Below, one piece after another: positions 22,389-36,177 of a stretch of DNA of 64,000 bases (its first letter is position 1; every line of letters begins with the position of its first letter). Source of the stretch: Pseudorasbora parva (taxonomy: Eukaryota > Chordata > Actinopteri > Cypriniformes > Gobionidae); assembly GCF_024679245.1 (NCBI RefSeq), contig NC_090172.1:43878054-43942053 (forward strand), given 5' to 3'. Below the pieces are notes generated by a model that saw only the letters and a list, made by a program, of their open reading frames with translations, searched no databases and was not told the origin of the DNA. Position numbers and translations under genes: made by a program.

Positions 22389-23650
22389 GTTGAATCCAAA
22401 ATCGCCCCCATAAACCCTCACTATACCCTACTTTAGTCCACTAATACAGTTAACTCGAAAAAGTGAATGAATGTAGATGAATGAGTTTTCTTTTGGGGGT
22501 GGGGGGTGAAGTTGTTAACAATAATAATGGGAAATGCTCTAATGATGCGTGACCTATTTTTTAACAGTCTATGGCGTGACATTCACAGATCACTGTAGCC
22601 CTCGGTTCAAACAAACGGCAGCGCTCATGACATGAACCAATCACCTCCGCTTTACAGCACGAGAGAAATCATGAATGAACACACAGGGCTGTCGGTAAGG
22701 GCTCCACATTATCTTTGTCTGGGACAAATCAAAGAGGGTTTCACTTTCCCGACAGGACAAATAAAACATTAAAATAACCAGATAATTTATTTATTATTAT
22801 ATTCAATGTAAACAGCGACTGATAATGGAGTGGATCTCTGGTAACAAAGTCGCGTTGAGGCTGGCGCTGCCTATCTCTTTGTGAGACATTCGTGGAGAAA
22901 TCAAAACAAGTGAGCAGCAATCTAAACGATTTCAAATAGCTACATTGCAATCGTGAATTGTGTAGCATAATTCAGTATTAGGTACTTACATTTTAGACTC
23001 AAAAACCTTTTTTTTTCTATTTCAACTATGATTTCACCAACGAATATAGTTCCAAAGGAACAACACTCAGCGCGGTGTTTTGAACTGAATGAATCAGCGT
23101 TTTGAATGAATCATTTGAATGAACGACTCAATGACTCACTCATTAAGACGATCACTTGCTGCCACCTATTGGCGGTTTAGTTTCATGTTTAAAAGTATCA
23201 TTGCATTTTTTTATTTGTATATTCAAACATTTAGAACATCAATCTCATAACATTATTCATTGCTGTTTTATTTTTGCAGTTTAAATTAATTAATTTGATT
23301 GGTAAAAGCCCTAGTGTCTAACTAATATAACTGCATTTATTAATCAAATGTAAGAATTGAACATGAAATGCATACATTTAATAAGATTAAAAAAAAATGG
23401 CCTTTATAAAATGACATAACACCCTGGGGTAAATATCACAAATATGCAGATTTAATTAGGCCTATGTAAAAGCTGATAGAACACTGATGAGAATATTACT
23501 ACAAAATCAATATATTTATACCACCAAAAATCCCCCCAATACACTGTACAGTACATACAATTTACTCTGTACTCTACCTGATAGGCCGGATTTTGAAACT
23601 TGTTTGCAGGTATTGAGGGTATAGGGGGCGATTTCAGATTCAGCCCAGGT
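22389..23650. repeat. Nested inverted-repeat element inside the foldback element
   Basis: The left part CCAGGGTTGAATCC then AATCGCCCCCATAAACCCTC is mirrored on the right by GAGGGTATAGGGGGCGATTT and ATTCAGCCCAGG. These look like termini of a separate element about 1.26 kb long. I could not find a matching target duplication. No domain-bearing open frame is present inside. Confidence 0.6.
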
Positions 23651-24044
23651 CTGTTCAACAAAATAGTAGTCTTATAGCAGTAGAAGATACCGCTTCTTAA
23701 ACTGTACTGGGCAGGTCCTAGATCAGGCAACTTTTCTGTGCAACTTAACCCGTTTCACAGAAAAAAATGTTTATCTGATATATAAAATATTAATCAGTAC
23801 CCAACCTTATTTAATTGTGCGGTAAACCACATGAAAAATGAGAAATCTAGCCGAAATCTCTTTTTCTGTGCATTAATTTAAAATAAACAAAAAAGTATAA
23901 AGGGGTTGTTTGATCTTTTCTCTTTGTTCCATTACAAATAGTAAATGAAATGATCAGATATGGTGCTCCGTTGGATTTTTCTGACATCCTTTACTCTTCC
24001 CTGATGACCTCTGGCCTACTTTCTGTAAGATCTGAATTTCTGCG

Positions 24045-24445
24045 ATCTGAATTTTAGAACATTGAATTTGATGATCTGAATTTTAGAATATTGAATTTGA
24101 TGATCTGAATTTCTGCGATCTGAATTTTAGAATATTGAATTTGTTGATCTGAATTTTAGAATATTGAATTTGATGATCTGAATTTTAGAACATTGAATTT
24201 GATGATCTGAATTTTAGAACATTGAATTTGATGATCTGAATTTTAGAACATTGAATTTGATGATCTGAATTTTAGAACATTGAATTTGATGATCTGAATT
24301 TTAGAATATTGAATTTGATGATCTGAATTTTAGAATATTGAATTTGATGATCTGAATTTTAGAATATTGAATTTGATGATCTGAATTTTAGAATATTGAA
24401 TTTGATGATCTGTATTTTAGAATATTGAATTTGATGATCTGAATT
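24045..24445 (-). repeat. 29-bp minisatellite, right arm (13 units)
   Basis: Same unit as the left array, inverted. Several consecutive units share an arm-specific variant (GAACATTGAATT instead of GAATATTGAATT), and one short GATCTGAATTTCTGC interruption is present. The arrays have therefore been edited separately in each arm. Confidence 0.93.
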
Positions 24446-24731
24446 TCTTTTTCATCTGAAATCTTGAATCTGTATTTTCAAAAACTGAATATTTCCAGTC
24501 GATTAATTCAGAACAAAATATCTGCTGTTTGAAAATACATGTCTAAACAATTTCGACATAAAAACATTTCAGATGTGTTCAATTTCAAAGGTTCTATATT
24601 CAACATTTTAAAAAATTCAAATTCAGAACTATGTAAAATGCAACATAATATTCAATTTTGTTAGATTACACTTGTCAATAATTCAGATTTATACAATTCA
24701 AATTCAGATCATTTAGTCATATTTCTAGCTC

Positions 24732-24732
<1 letters not shown>

Positions 24733-24798
<66 letters not shown>
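24733..24798. repeat. CA microsatellite, right flank of foldback element
   Basis: About 30 CA units, on the same strand as the CA run at 21357-21468. The element appears to have inserted at a TA within one CA tract. Confidence 0.93.
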
Positions 24799-24799
<1 letters not shown>

Positions 24800-24802
<3 letters not shown>

Positions 24803-26800
24803 GAGGTGCTCTCTTTACTACTGACTATAAGAAACACAGTTTTTTCTTGGTCATAACAGTAGGCTAACCAGTGAAAAACTACAGTCACTCAGGTAAACAA
24901 GTTTTTTTTTTACTATCAGGCAATTGTGGAGGACAACATGATAAACTAATCCAAAAAATGGTTTCCATAAATATGAAAAGTAGCCTGTAGGGTACAGTCT
25001 ATATTACAGACCAATAAAAAATACACCGTATGTACCAACATTTTTCAATCTGTTTGATTTATATTTTGTCACCATTATCTTGAAAACAAACAGGCCTACC
25101 TTTTAAATAAAATCAGATCTGTCTTTGTTTGTTTGTGTTTTTATTAAAATTTATTTATAATGCAGCCAATCATGTGATATATTAGGTTTCTGGTTTTCTG
25201 GGACTCCCAAAGTTAGATAGTCCTTCAAATTGAGGAGAAAATTCACAGTGTTGTGCTCAAAGGAAATTACAGGGGATTAGAGGTAGATCAGCAGCAAGGG
25301 CCAGAGCTGAGCTCAGGCATCCATGAAATCTCTAGTAAAGTTACGGCAGACTGGCATCAAATGTAGTTAATACTTCTAATGAGCAGTTGTGCTCTAAGAC
25401 AGGAGTTAGGAGTTTTTTCAGTCATGGGTACAGTCTTTTCCATCCTCTTTTTACTTTTAATGACATTCTTTTGAATCATTCATTCTATTGTGCACCTTGA
25501 TAGAGATTCAAAGTTATAATGTTGCTTTGTTCCCTTTAATGTGGTATTCATTCACCAACTGCACCCTGTCTGTGCAGAAATAACAGAATCCATGCCGTGG
25601 AGAACTTGCCGTGTAAATATAAAACAGTTTCATCTAGAGAGAAAAATTCTTATACTTCTGCATCATGCACTTGTACAGCTCAGCGTCTGTCCTTACCACC
25701 ATTTAGCTTGTCTCCTAGGTAACCAGTATCTGTTCGGTCTACTCCACAATTGAACAAATGAGAAATGAGAGGCCTGAGTCATGTGCACAATGCACTCTTA
25801 CACAGTAGAGCATACCAGCTTCTTCTACAATTTTAGGTTTGCTATTCAAAGGTAAACTGCTGGTCTTATTCAACAATTTCTTATGCTTTTGTTACTTGAA
25901 GTTCCTATTTTACCATGGTGAGTCTGAGTTGTGTGTGCTTAAATTCATAAATGTCATGCGGTTTTGGAGTTACACTGCTGCTGTATATACTAGGGAGTAC
26001 TGTGTAATTTCACATAAATCTCCCAAACATTCGTTCCTTTGGAAGAGATACAAATGCACAGCTAAATGGGTGGCTTATGACAGTCCATCAAATGTGGTTT
26101 AGTGTGTGAAACATTGATAGAGCTCAGCTGAGGGACCAAATGCATTCAGCAGATAGAGCAGAAAACCAAAATAGTCTAGACATATTTCTGGTACCCCTAA
26201 TGGACTGGCTGGAGACACCTAAACCAAATCCTCCCTGTCTCAGTCATTTTTTTTCATTCTCTTGCATATACACACATCGAGTCACATGTGTTTGACTCAG
26301 CAAGCTGTCATATCCTCCTCTTCAAATTCAAATGAAAACCCAACATCTAAGAGTCACTAAACTGTTAATACTTCTAGGACTCACGCCAGTTCAGAGTGTT
26401 GCTGCTGGGCAGTTCTGCCCTTCAGTGCATGGCGTGAACAGTCTGATGAGTTGTGGCAAGGGAAAGGGATATCTTGTGTATACAAGGGGATTGCGTTCCC
26501 AGGCTCGGAGACTTGACTGGTGATTAAGAATTGATGTTAGTCAGAGTGACCAGCAGTCCACATAACTAAATAAACGATGCTACCAACCAGCTTACATGTC
26601 AAAATCCGCCTTGGACTTTACCATAAGTCTTAAAGGGATAGTTTGTTCAAAATGTTTGTTTGCATTTCATTCTTCTGTGGAACGAAAAAGAAGATGTGTC
26701 CAAACAATGAAGGTCAGCGGGGTTCAGAGTTGTTTTGGACTCCACTGACAATTATTGTAAGGATCAAAACAGTAGCAACATTCTTTAAAATATCTTATTT
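24800..26800. other. Intergenic DNA, no gene seen
   Basis: AT-rich sequence between sema4b and znf710. Open frames here (up to 87 codons) have no recognisable domain, no codon bias and no splice context. Confidence 0.6.
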
Positions 26801-26819
26801 TGTGTTCCACTGGATGTTT

Positions 26820-27290
26820 ATATAACACTTTACACAATACAGATTGTTTCAAAGCAGCTTCACAGCAATAAACAGGAATATAACTAAATCAATTATGCAA
26901 ATATGAAATAAATTCAAATTATGCTGTAAAGCAGCTCTAAAAACTTTTCCATTCAGAAACTTTTCCATTCCAAGTCCATTCAGTGTTGATTCAGTTAATT
27001 TTATTAACTGTGTAAAATGAATAATTTACGAAACAAGTTCAATTCAGCTAAGTAGCGCTAAGAAAGCAGCAATGTCATTATTCAGTTCAAATCAGTTCAA
27101 TAAATGTGCGGATATTGTAAAATTCCTCAGTTATGAAGCAAATTCAATTATAAAGCTGAGGAGATAAATCGATAATATTACAAACTATTAAATGTATTTT
27201 AAACCCCAAGCCAAAGTCAACAATAACAAGGAACTCAAACTCCTTAAAGTAAGTGGTTTGGATGACATGAGGGTGAGAAAATAAAGACTA
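26820..27290 (+). repeat. Dispersed repeat with AGCAGCTTCACAGC core
   Basis: Begins with CACTTTACACAATACAGATT and GTTTCAAAGCAGCTTCACAG, which I recall as a common cyprinid interspersed repeat. Boundaries and class are uncertain. Confidence 0.5.
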
Positions 27291-27374
27291 ATGAGACCTT
27301 CAAATTCTAATTTGAATAATACAATTAGAATTAAATTGATATAATGGATGTGACTTATACATAAGCAATACGTA

Positions 27375-27560
27375 TTTAAAGGTTCTTCATTGGCACCTAT
27401 GGTTCCATGAAGAACATTTACATCCATGGAACATTTCCTTTCCACAAAAGGTTCTTTAAAAAATATTTTCTTCCCAATAAAAAAAAAAGTAATATTAAGA
27501 ACTGTTTACCGAGAGGTTCTTTGGGGAGCCAAAAATGGTTTCTATGGCACCGATGTGAAC
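27375..27560 (+). repeat. Dispersed GGTTCTTCATTGGCACC repeat
   Basis: The phrases AAGGTTCTTCATTGGCACC, CATGAAGAACATTTACATCC and GGTTCTTTGGGGAGCC mark a short repeat family I recall as frequent in cyprinids. No coding capacity. Confidence 0.55.
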
Positions 27561-27599
27561 CCCGTCTCCCCCCTCCCCTTTGGAACATCTTATTTTTAA

Positions 27600-30050
27600 C
27601 AGTTTATAGGCTATTTTAAACAAATTGGGGAAGGAAGCGTAATATAATAACACAGGTTCATAGCAGTTTGGTTCTAAGTGAAGTTTTTATCAAATTCAAA
27701 CTTGACACTAATGTCATATACAGGCCTTTATGGAGTTTATGTGGGTCAGCTGTATTCTTGAAACATTAAAACAAGAAAAACAGACTAATGATGTCCTGTC
27801 CTGCAGCAAACTCTCAAAAATAATGAGCTGTCATAACTTGTTTGTGACCTGTACACAAAAAAATGAACAGTTATTCAGAGTAAAGATCCTGATAATGTCA
27901 TCATAACATGGAATGCAACACAAGTATTGGCTTATTTACTGTTAAGAGGCCAATCTTAGCATCGTTCAAGCTTGTTCGCAAGACATATTTGAATGAGAAT
28001 TGAATGAGAATGGATAGTGCTCTAGGGACCGTTACCTCATCTCTCCGAGCAACAAAACAGGAATCAAGTGAGAGAAACGGTGAAAGAAAATGGGATGGGG
28101 GCTGGGAGACTGGGAGAAGGACAGAAACTGAGAGCAGGATGTTTAAAAGTCAATGCCTTGACCTTTCTTTAGTGGCTCAACAAACGGATTCCAGTTTTTC
28201 TGTCAGTAATAGGTTGGTTTTAAACCAAAAGTCCAAACTGTATAACTGAACATCTTGACAGAAAAAAAATCTCTCCGGATCTCCAAAATGAAAGTAACAC
28301 TGTCCCAATAAAAGATAGAATAAAAGACCAGTCAGGACGTGAAGTGCTGTTTTAGACCTCACTTCTCATCATTAGTTCCACTCAGTATGTCCAGGATTGA
28401 TACTAATGAGGGTCTTGTCCTAAAACACTAGGCCAGCTCTGCATGATGGGATCTGGGCTAATGCAGACCTGTCAACCTAGCGCTGAATGCTGCTCCATTC
28501 ACATTGTACACAGGGGGTGGAGTGTCACTGAATGTGGGAGAGTACATGTGCTCCATGTGTTGTGTGTGTGGATGTTCTTTTTATGATTCACTCAGAGCTG
28601 AATTACGGCCAGAAACTCTCAAGCTAATCTCTCCCACTGGATCTATACACACCCTGCTGTGGGTGTGGATACACACCCAGAGAAGGAGAAAGGCTTCTTT
28701 CACACATTCAGATGTCAAGAGCTGAAATAATGTTCTGGCTTATTGCACAGTAACCACCTGTTGGCGTATGTATGTGTCTGTGCACATTGCAAGATACTTG
28801 TGTATATGTATCAAGCTGTATTATTTAATTCCTGCATTCAGCCAGGACACATTTTGAGTCATAATGATTACTCCTTCCAGGTGCATCCTGATGGGATGGG
28901 AAAAGCCTGGTAAAATGCCTCTAGGGTCAAACACACACTCTTCCAGCTTGGAGGTCCCAATGATCACAGATGTTGAAGGGGACATGATGCAATGCGATGT
29001 AATCAGCACTAACCCTGAGCAATAACTTCATGGGAATCCAGAAGAAAATAAAAATCTAATCTAATTCTAATATATTTATAATATAATAAATATTTAATAT
29101 ATTGAAAGTTATTTTATATGCTTCACATGATACAAAATGGTTTACAGGATACATTTTTTTTAATGAAAAGCCAAGAACCTCAGGTATTCTCATTATGAAT
29201 TTTTTCACAAGCAACTGATCCACAACCATTAATGCACTTTGTATACTTCCACTAAACCTGCTTTGTACCGTTTTACTGTCACACCTAAATCTCTGTACAA
29301 GCATGTATTTGGCCAATATTGGCCAACGTTGGAACCCTGAAATACAGCTTTTTTCCCTTCTCCTTCACACACCCAAGCACATCGCAGAATGGGTCCTTAT
29401 ACCACTACTGTGCATATGGGAATAATCAGGAGGCCATGATTGCTAAAAGATATGCAATATGCAAATTGGCCAGGATGCCTAGGTTACAAAATAAGACCTC
29501 CACAGACCAAGCATCTTTTTTTTAGCAGCAATAGTATTCCCCCAGACGGTCTCCTATCCAGGAATTGGCCAGGCTCAACCCTGCTAGCTTGAATAGGAAA
29601 CCATGGGAGAGGTGCTGGTAGCTGCTAAAAGATTTTATTAGCGTTTTTTTTTTAATATTTTTTACATTAAATACACGAATGGTCTTGTAATCTAAAACAA
29701 TGCACACTTTTGGGGGGTGAAGGGGGAGGGGAGGGAGGAGACGGAGTGATTTTGTGAAATAATTCACAATATATAATGACATTGCGACCTCTACTGTTTT
29801 TGCGAGAAACTACATATGCTGCTCTGGCGATACATAAATAAAGGTAGTGAAGCGTCCTCTAACGTCCATTATTTGTATAAGTCTTCTCATTTATATAAAT
29901 TACCCAAAACAAAAATGCACGTTAAACACAGATACAGAATAAACATACTGCTTTATGATATGAATCAGTGCTTTGAAAAGCATGTCATTAGGTCATGTTT
30001 TTAAAATACTGTACATTTCTTTTACAAACAGCTTTGTCGGTGTTGCCATT
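27600..30050. other. Intergenic DNA, no gene seen
   Basis: Mixed AT-rich sequence with scattered short frames and no domain. A conserved regulatory role for this sema4b-znf710 interval is possible, but nothing in the sequence alone shows it. Confidence 0.5.
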
Positions 30051-30089
30051 TTTGCATTAAATCCAAAGTATATGGGCACATATTTTTGC

Positions 30090-30304
30090 GTCCACGAGCT
30101 CCATCATTTACTTGTGACAGCGAGGAGGAGCCCGGGCTGTTTATTCGTTCACGTCACTCTTTCTCTCATTCCCTTCTTCCTTCCTTCCTTCCTTCCTTCC
30201 TTCCTGCCGAACACAGAGAACCAGACCAGCAACAATTCAAACTAGAAAGCGACATTCAAATCTTCCAAAGTGTTTTCTACGTATACACCCGATTTTTGGA
30301 GCGT
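30090..30304 (+). promoter_or_regulatory. znf710: Candidate znf710 promoter and first (5'UTR) exon
   Basis: From 30090 to about 30720 the sequence becomes richer in G, C and CpG than its surroundings, as at many vertebrate promoters. A strong donor, GAGCGTG|GTAAGTTC, lies at 30304/30305. It could join to 37963 or 40374 on the same strand. A short TTCC repeat (30176-30205) is in the same block. Inference only; other start sites are likely. Confidence 0.4.
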
Positions 30305-31394
30305 GGTAAGTTCGACAACGGTCCGTCATTATTGCCATAGAAACAGAAAACGAAACTGATCGAATAACCCCTGAAAAAAAGCCCGGCTGTCCCACTGTCT
30401 ATCCCAGCGAAACTCACCGATTTGTGTATAACTGGCCTCAAAATATAATGTGCACTCTGAACTGGATGCTGATATTTACATTTCCGCTTTTCATCTGACA
30501 TCTATATTACGATTTGCGAGGCAGCGATTCCGTATTTAGGTCATTTCATAGAGCCAAAATGTCGCGGTTTCTCTTTACTTCCACATTCTCTCATGGCACA
30601 AACAGATGGCGTCGGGAGGGGAATGGAGGGAGTGAAAAAGAGCCGCATAAACGAATAGAGCAGGCCACCCTCGCCTTCGGTTAGCCTAGCTCACTGTATG
30701 ACCGGAGCAAAACTTGAGATAGGCCCATCCTCGTGTAGGCTGGATTCAAGTTTCCCTCTCTGAAGTTTCTTTTCACAACTCTTTACATTTGGCCTTAATG
30801 TAGCTGAAGATGCTGAAGAATGTGGGGAAGTTTTAAGATGTAGCTAGCTGGCTAATGAATTTGCGGTCTGATTTGTCGTATTGTGGCTCATGGGTATTCG
30901 TTGCCATATTTATTTTAAAGATAGTGAGTGAATGGTTTTAACACCGACGATAACAGCACTTGTTTGTCAACATCTTTGAGCGCAGGTCAGTCAGGTGCAT
31001 AATTGTCACGCATCTTCAGATCTGATGTTCTGCGTGCTGAAAGAACATCATAGTTTGGGTTAGCTAAGTACTTTTACCATCTGGGTGACCGTTTATGCAT
31101 CTCATGTTCAGACCATAGACCGTGCGGGTTCGGACTCACCTTTAATGAAGCATGATGTGTAAATTTGACTTGTGAAAACGATGCTGTCTAAATATTAATT
31201 CATAGGATTATGATTGTGCATGGTTTTTAAGTGGTGGACCAATAGGAAGATTTTTTTAGGCCAATAAATTACTATATCTACTTGCATGCAGTTGTGCTCT
31301 GCACTTAGACAACATCATTCCTGATAAGTTAGACAATAAGTATAAAGTTTAATGAAGCTATATTGGCTAAGTATATAAAGTTGTATTAATCAGT

Positions 31395-31735
31395 CTGAAG
31401 GGCCCATTCACACCAAGGATAACTAATGTTAATGAAAAAGATGGCGTTTTTTTTTTTTTTTTTAATATAGAATATAGCGGAGTCCACAGAGCCTATCAAC
31501 AATGATGGACAGAGGAATAATATCTTTGGAATTGCTGTCAAAAATATATCTATTTTTCTAGCTGACAACCGATAAAAACCATTGATAGCCAATCAGAATT
31601 CATCTGAAGACAAAGAAAATGCTGCATGTGCTTATAATAAACCGCTTGCTATCGCCCACTAGTGTGGACTCTATAGTAGCTAGTTCAATTTCAATATTGT
31701 CTTTTAACGTTGCGTCATCTGTGACACTATGGAAA
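31395..31735. repeat. hAT-like repeat fragment A
   Basis: Starts GGGCCCATTCACACCAAGG and continues AATAATATCTTTGG, TTGATAGCCAATCAG and CCCACTAGTGTGGAC. Matching pieces recur at 32290-32512 and 33045-33290. It is interrupted on its right by retrotransposon sequence. Confidence 0.6.
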
Positions 31736-31809
31736 ACAAGCTCCCGCCCTCCCTCAGGCGCCAACGATCTTGTCACATTTGGAGCGTCTGGTGAGCATTA
31801 TACATGCTG

Positions 31810-32260
31810 TTGTCCGATTCAGTGAATTGGTCTGCCAGCCCCATAGATGACTCCGCTACCCACCACTGCAAAACTGGTTATGCGGACGAGGAGCTCTTTT
31901 GCATGCTTTTTAAAGCATTGGAGGATCTCCAACTGGAGTGGTCCTGCCCTGTGGGGTACCAAGATGACGGCCCAATTCATTGGCCACACGATGGGCAGTT
32001 TGGTTGTGTTGGACTGCCACCTCTGGCTGACTCGCAATGATATGAAGGACGCGGAGAAGGCTGTCCTTCTTAATGCCCTTGTTAACCCCTCTGGATTATT
32101 TGGTAGTTCAGTGAAGAACCTTTGCTGATAGTTTCACAGAGGCCTAAAAACAAGTGATTAAAAATTTCATGCCAAAGTGCGCCAGAGCCCTTCCTCCCTT
32201 ACATTCTCACTCGTTATCTGTGCAGCGTTCCTCGTTTTTGGTGTGTCCCAAGAACTCGTA
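31810..32260 (+). pseudogene. DIRS-type retrotransposon gag-like remnant
   Basis: The plus-strand frame at 31986-32125 encodes GSLVVLDCHLWLTRNDMKD, then AEKAVLLNALVNPSGLFGSS. I recall this pattern in the gag-like ORF of cyprinid DIRS elements. After 32125 the match continues with stops (ADSFTEA, stop, KQVIKNFMPK). The sequence near 32715-32740 (GATGTAACCTTGGTTCCCTG) resembles a DIRS terminal region. Reverse transcriptase and recombinase are absent, so this is a dead fragment inside a znf710 intron. Confidence 0.65.
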
Positions 32261-32289
32261 GCCCAAACATCCTACCTTCGTCAAGGTCC

Positions 32290-32512
32290 TCCCTTGATAT
32301 AATATCGTTAGAATCAGTTTCAGAACGATTTTACCCAGCTGATGAATGGAGAAAACATTGACAGCCAATCAATTCCATCCTGCTAACAAGTTTGAGCATT
32401 TAAAGTTAAAGACAAGCACGTACTTAGAATAAACAGAACAATGTCGTCCACTGGTGTGGATGCTAATATAGTTATACGTTTTTATAGTTATCGTTCTTGA
32501 ACGGGCCTGCAC
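32290..32512. repeat. hAT-like repeat fragment B
   Basis: Ends GTTATCGTTCTTGAACGGGCC, the inverse of the fragment A start, and contains GCCAATCAATTCCATC and CCACTGGTGTGGATGC in matching order. With fragment A it may be one element split by the DIRS remnant. Confidence 0.6.
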
Positions 32513-33044
32513 AGCGGCTGCGGAAGTTAAGCTGTATTTCAACCAAGTCCACTACTGCGTTTGTCATAGCAAACCAGCGCCAATGCTGCCGGTGCTTAGC
32601 CAGCCCATTAACTCTGAACCCCTGAAACGCCTGGGCTTGACTGGAGCACGTTACCCATAGCGTCACAGATGATGCAACTTTGAGATTATGCATGATAGTA
32701 ATGTACTATCAGGATACTGATGTAACCTTGGTTCCCTGAAATAAACGAACACACACAATTCTTTTTATCGTTGCATTTCCTGCAGTGTTACTACAATGCT
32801 CAGGTTTTTTCATTAGTGAATTAGTATTTCATTAGTATTTAGTTGAAAGTTTCTGAGGAAATGTCGTTCAGGGCCGCATATAGGAGGCATTCCCGCCTCT
32901 AATTTACCTGCTTGAATGCCATTGGCTATTGCAATAGTATTATTCTAATCAGTTTCTCGTCACAGATGACGCTACCGGAGTAGCAGAGTTGTTATATTTT
33001 ATCATTTATAGTTATCTTTTATAGTTATTGTTCTTCGTATCGGG

Positions 33045-33290
33045 CCTTTAATCTATGATAATTTGGAGATTCCAAACCACAGCTATGACATTAAAGACAG
33101 AGGAACGATATCACTGGAATCACTTTAAGAGGACTTAAAAAAAAAAAAAAAATTATTCTGATGAACAGCCAAACAGAACCAATGTTTGAAACATGCTTAT
33201 AATAAACCTTATTGTCCATTGGTTTAGTTATAGTTATCAGTATGGTTATCTTTATAGTTATTGTTGGGGTGACAGGGCTTTTATCATTTT
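33045..33290. repeat. hAT-like repeat fragment C
   Basis: Related sequence (ATAATAAACCTTATTGTCC, then TAGTTATTGTTGGGGTGAC) with a GGCCTTTA or GGGCTTTT end. A third degraded copy of the same family. Confidence 0.5.
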
Positions 33291-33299
33291 TTATAGTTG

Positions 33300-35200
33300 T
33301 TGTGGTTACCCTCTTTGATGTTCACGTGCATAAATCCATTATTCCAGAATAGACTTCCAAACTGTTTTAAATATAATGCACATCTTCTTTTTTTAAAAAT
33401 TAATTTTGATTAAATATTGAGAATGTTTTAAACCCATAAAGGGTAATCAACAGTTTGATGAGGCAATGAAGGCCTACATATTTCAGTTTGTTACACAAGG
33501 TGTGAATAATGTATTTTTTCTAATCTTTTTTTAAATAAATAAAAAATCTTAGCTCTTATAATGACAAAGTTGATGAGAAATGTGGGAATCATTTATTATT
33601 TTAAGGCTGTAAAATCACAGTCTGTTTCCCTCTATTATGCACCTTGTGACATAATCAGTATTTCACCCAGGTATCTGTAGATGAGAGATATTTGTGGTTT
33701 TTATTAACATTATAACCTTTACAAATCTAAAAGCCAATCTTTAAAAAAGTAGATCTACTTAAGATGATGCTCTAATTTATATCTACCTATATATGCACAA
33801 TTTATATCTACCAACATATTGGTACTGGCCAAATATGTTGATTTTTTAATGTTATCATTATCGGCCTGATAAGAACATTTGGCCAATATATTAAAGCAGA
33901 TAAATTGATTATTTCTTCCAGCTGATACACTTTGTTCACCATGATCTTGATTTTGAATTGCTTGAAATATTAGAATCCCGTCAAAAAGGAAGACATGTTA
34001 GTGCAACATGTGCAGCGGAAGTCTGTCATATAAGCTAGCATTATAATGAGAACATTGGGACATGGCTTTTAATGTCGAGACTTGTCTATTGTAAAAAAAT
34101 ACACATTGTTTTCTTATAAAAAAAATTTGCAGATGCAAAAAAAGTAGTGCTTTTGCCCTTTATGTGCTTTGATGCAGCGATGAATCTTGAAAGATAATAA
34201 ACTAAAAATCTATACTATGTTTGTGAAAAATATAGATGTAGTTTAGACTGAACTTTAATCACTGTCACCATTTCAAGACTGTGCTGCATGTTGTAATTCT
34301 TGCTTTGTTATAATGTTAACATTATTATGTGATTACATTATTGTGTAGCTTGACTGAACTAGATGCTTTTGGAAACAGTCCAGTGAATCACGCCACAGTG
34401 GTCTTTATCTGGGTATTACAGCTACACGCTGTACCTTTGCTGCTCTGAAAACTCTCTAAGTGCAGTCAGGAAAAGCAATCATTTCCTTTGTGTGGTCAAT
34501 CAAAAATAGTTTTCTGTTTGCATGTGGCTAGCATCTATATTAGTTTTACGTTTGAGACAACAAAGACAATGTCAGAGGAGCAAAAATAGCACATGAATGA
34601 TTTTAATTTCCATCATTTTTTTTTTTTTTTAAATGCTTGTGGTACTTAAGTGTTGATACAAGATTTTTAGTGGATATGTTAGTGCAGGGATTGGTCTGCC
34701 CCTTCTATTCAAGGTGAACCTTAAATTAGTTCAGATGTTGGCTATAGTGTTTTATTTGTTGCATGCCTGCTTCTATGGAGTCTGTTTGTATTGAAGTTTA
34801 ATTAGTTGTTTTTTTTGCTAGTGCTTATGATTTACAAAAGTATATAAGACACAAGTTCTGCTACACATTAAGTCAAAACAAGCGTTATTAGCTGAAATCA
34901 GACCTCTTATTGTGATCTGTCCTGTAGATTTAGAGAAATATGAACATTTATAGTGATGATGTAGCAACTATATTTTGAAGGGTAGAAGTGGAATGTTGGG
35001 TAATGCTAAATGCTTAATATCAAGAGAATTATTCTGTATATTACAGTCAAAATATGTCAAATGTCAAAATACATATTTGATTTGCATCTTGTGATTGTGC
35101 TTGCTGATATTATTCAACAACTTTGCAGACTTTACTTCATAATATTGTTATTAATTTAAATTCATAACATTGTACCACATGTCTTGGTATATTTCTGAGA
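33300..35200. other. znf710 intron, no gene seen
   Basis: AT-rich, with no domain-bearing frame and no clear transposon ends. Confidence 0.55.
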
Positions 35201-35209
35201 TGTGCAGAC

Positions 35210-35790
<581 letters not shown>

Positions 35791-36078
35791 TTATATGGAG
35801 GTATATCTACTTATCTTGAATCCATTAAAAAATCGATACTCGCTTAATAATTGTGAATTAATGTTGAAATAAGGTGTAATTATATCCCACAGTTCTAAAT
35901 TAACTTTAATCACTAATGAACAATGGGCCTCATTCATGAAACACACGCAGAATGAATTTCTGTGTGGATGAATGGTTCATAAAACCTTTTTACATAAATT
36001 GCGCTTCATAAGAATAGCTTTATAAACATTTCACACAGATTTGTTCTGCTTTAATGAATGAGTGCAAAACCATATTCA

Positions 36079-36083
<5 letters not shown>

Positions 36084-36176
<93 letters not shown>
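36084..36176. repeat. TA microsatellite
   Basis: About 45 TA units. Confidence 0.95.

Positions 36177-36177
<1 letters not shown>

Larger units (their letters stand above)
21471..24733. mobile_element. 3.26-kb foldback DNA element with minisatellite-bearing arms
   Basis: The two ends are inverted copies: TGGAGCTAGAAATATGAC at the left and GTCATATTTCTAGCTCCA-like at the right, each next to TA (21469-21470, 24734-24735). The arms are about 850 and 900 bp (21471 to about 22318; about 23832 to 24733). Each contains a 29-bp tandem array and matching unique sequence (for example AAGTAGGCCAGAGGTCATCA and its complement). The middle carries a further nested inverted-repeat unit. TA duplication suggests Tc1/mariner-type mobilisation, but there is no transposase. 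Confidence 0.85.
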
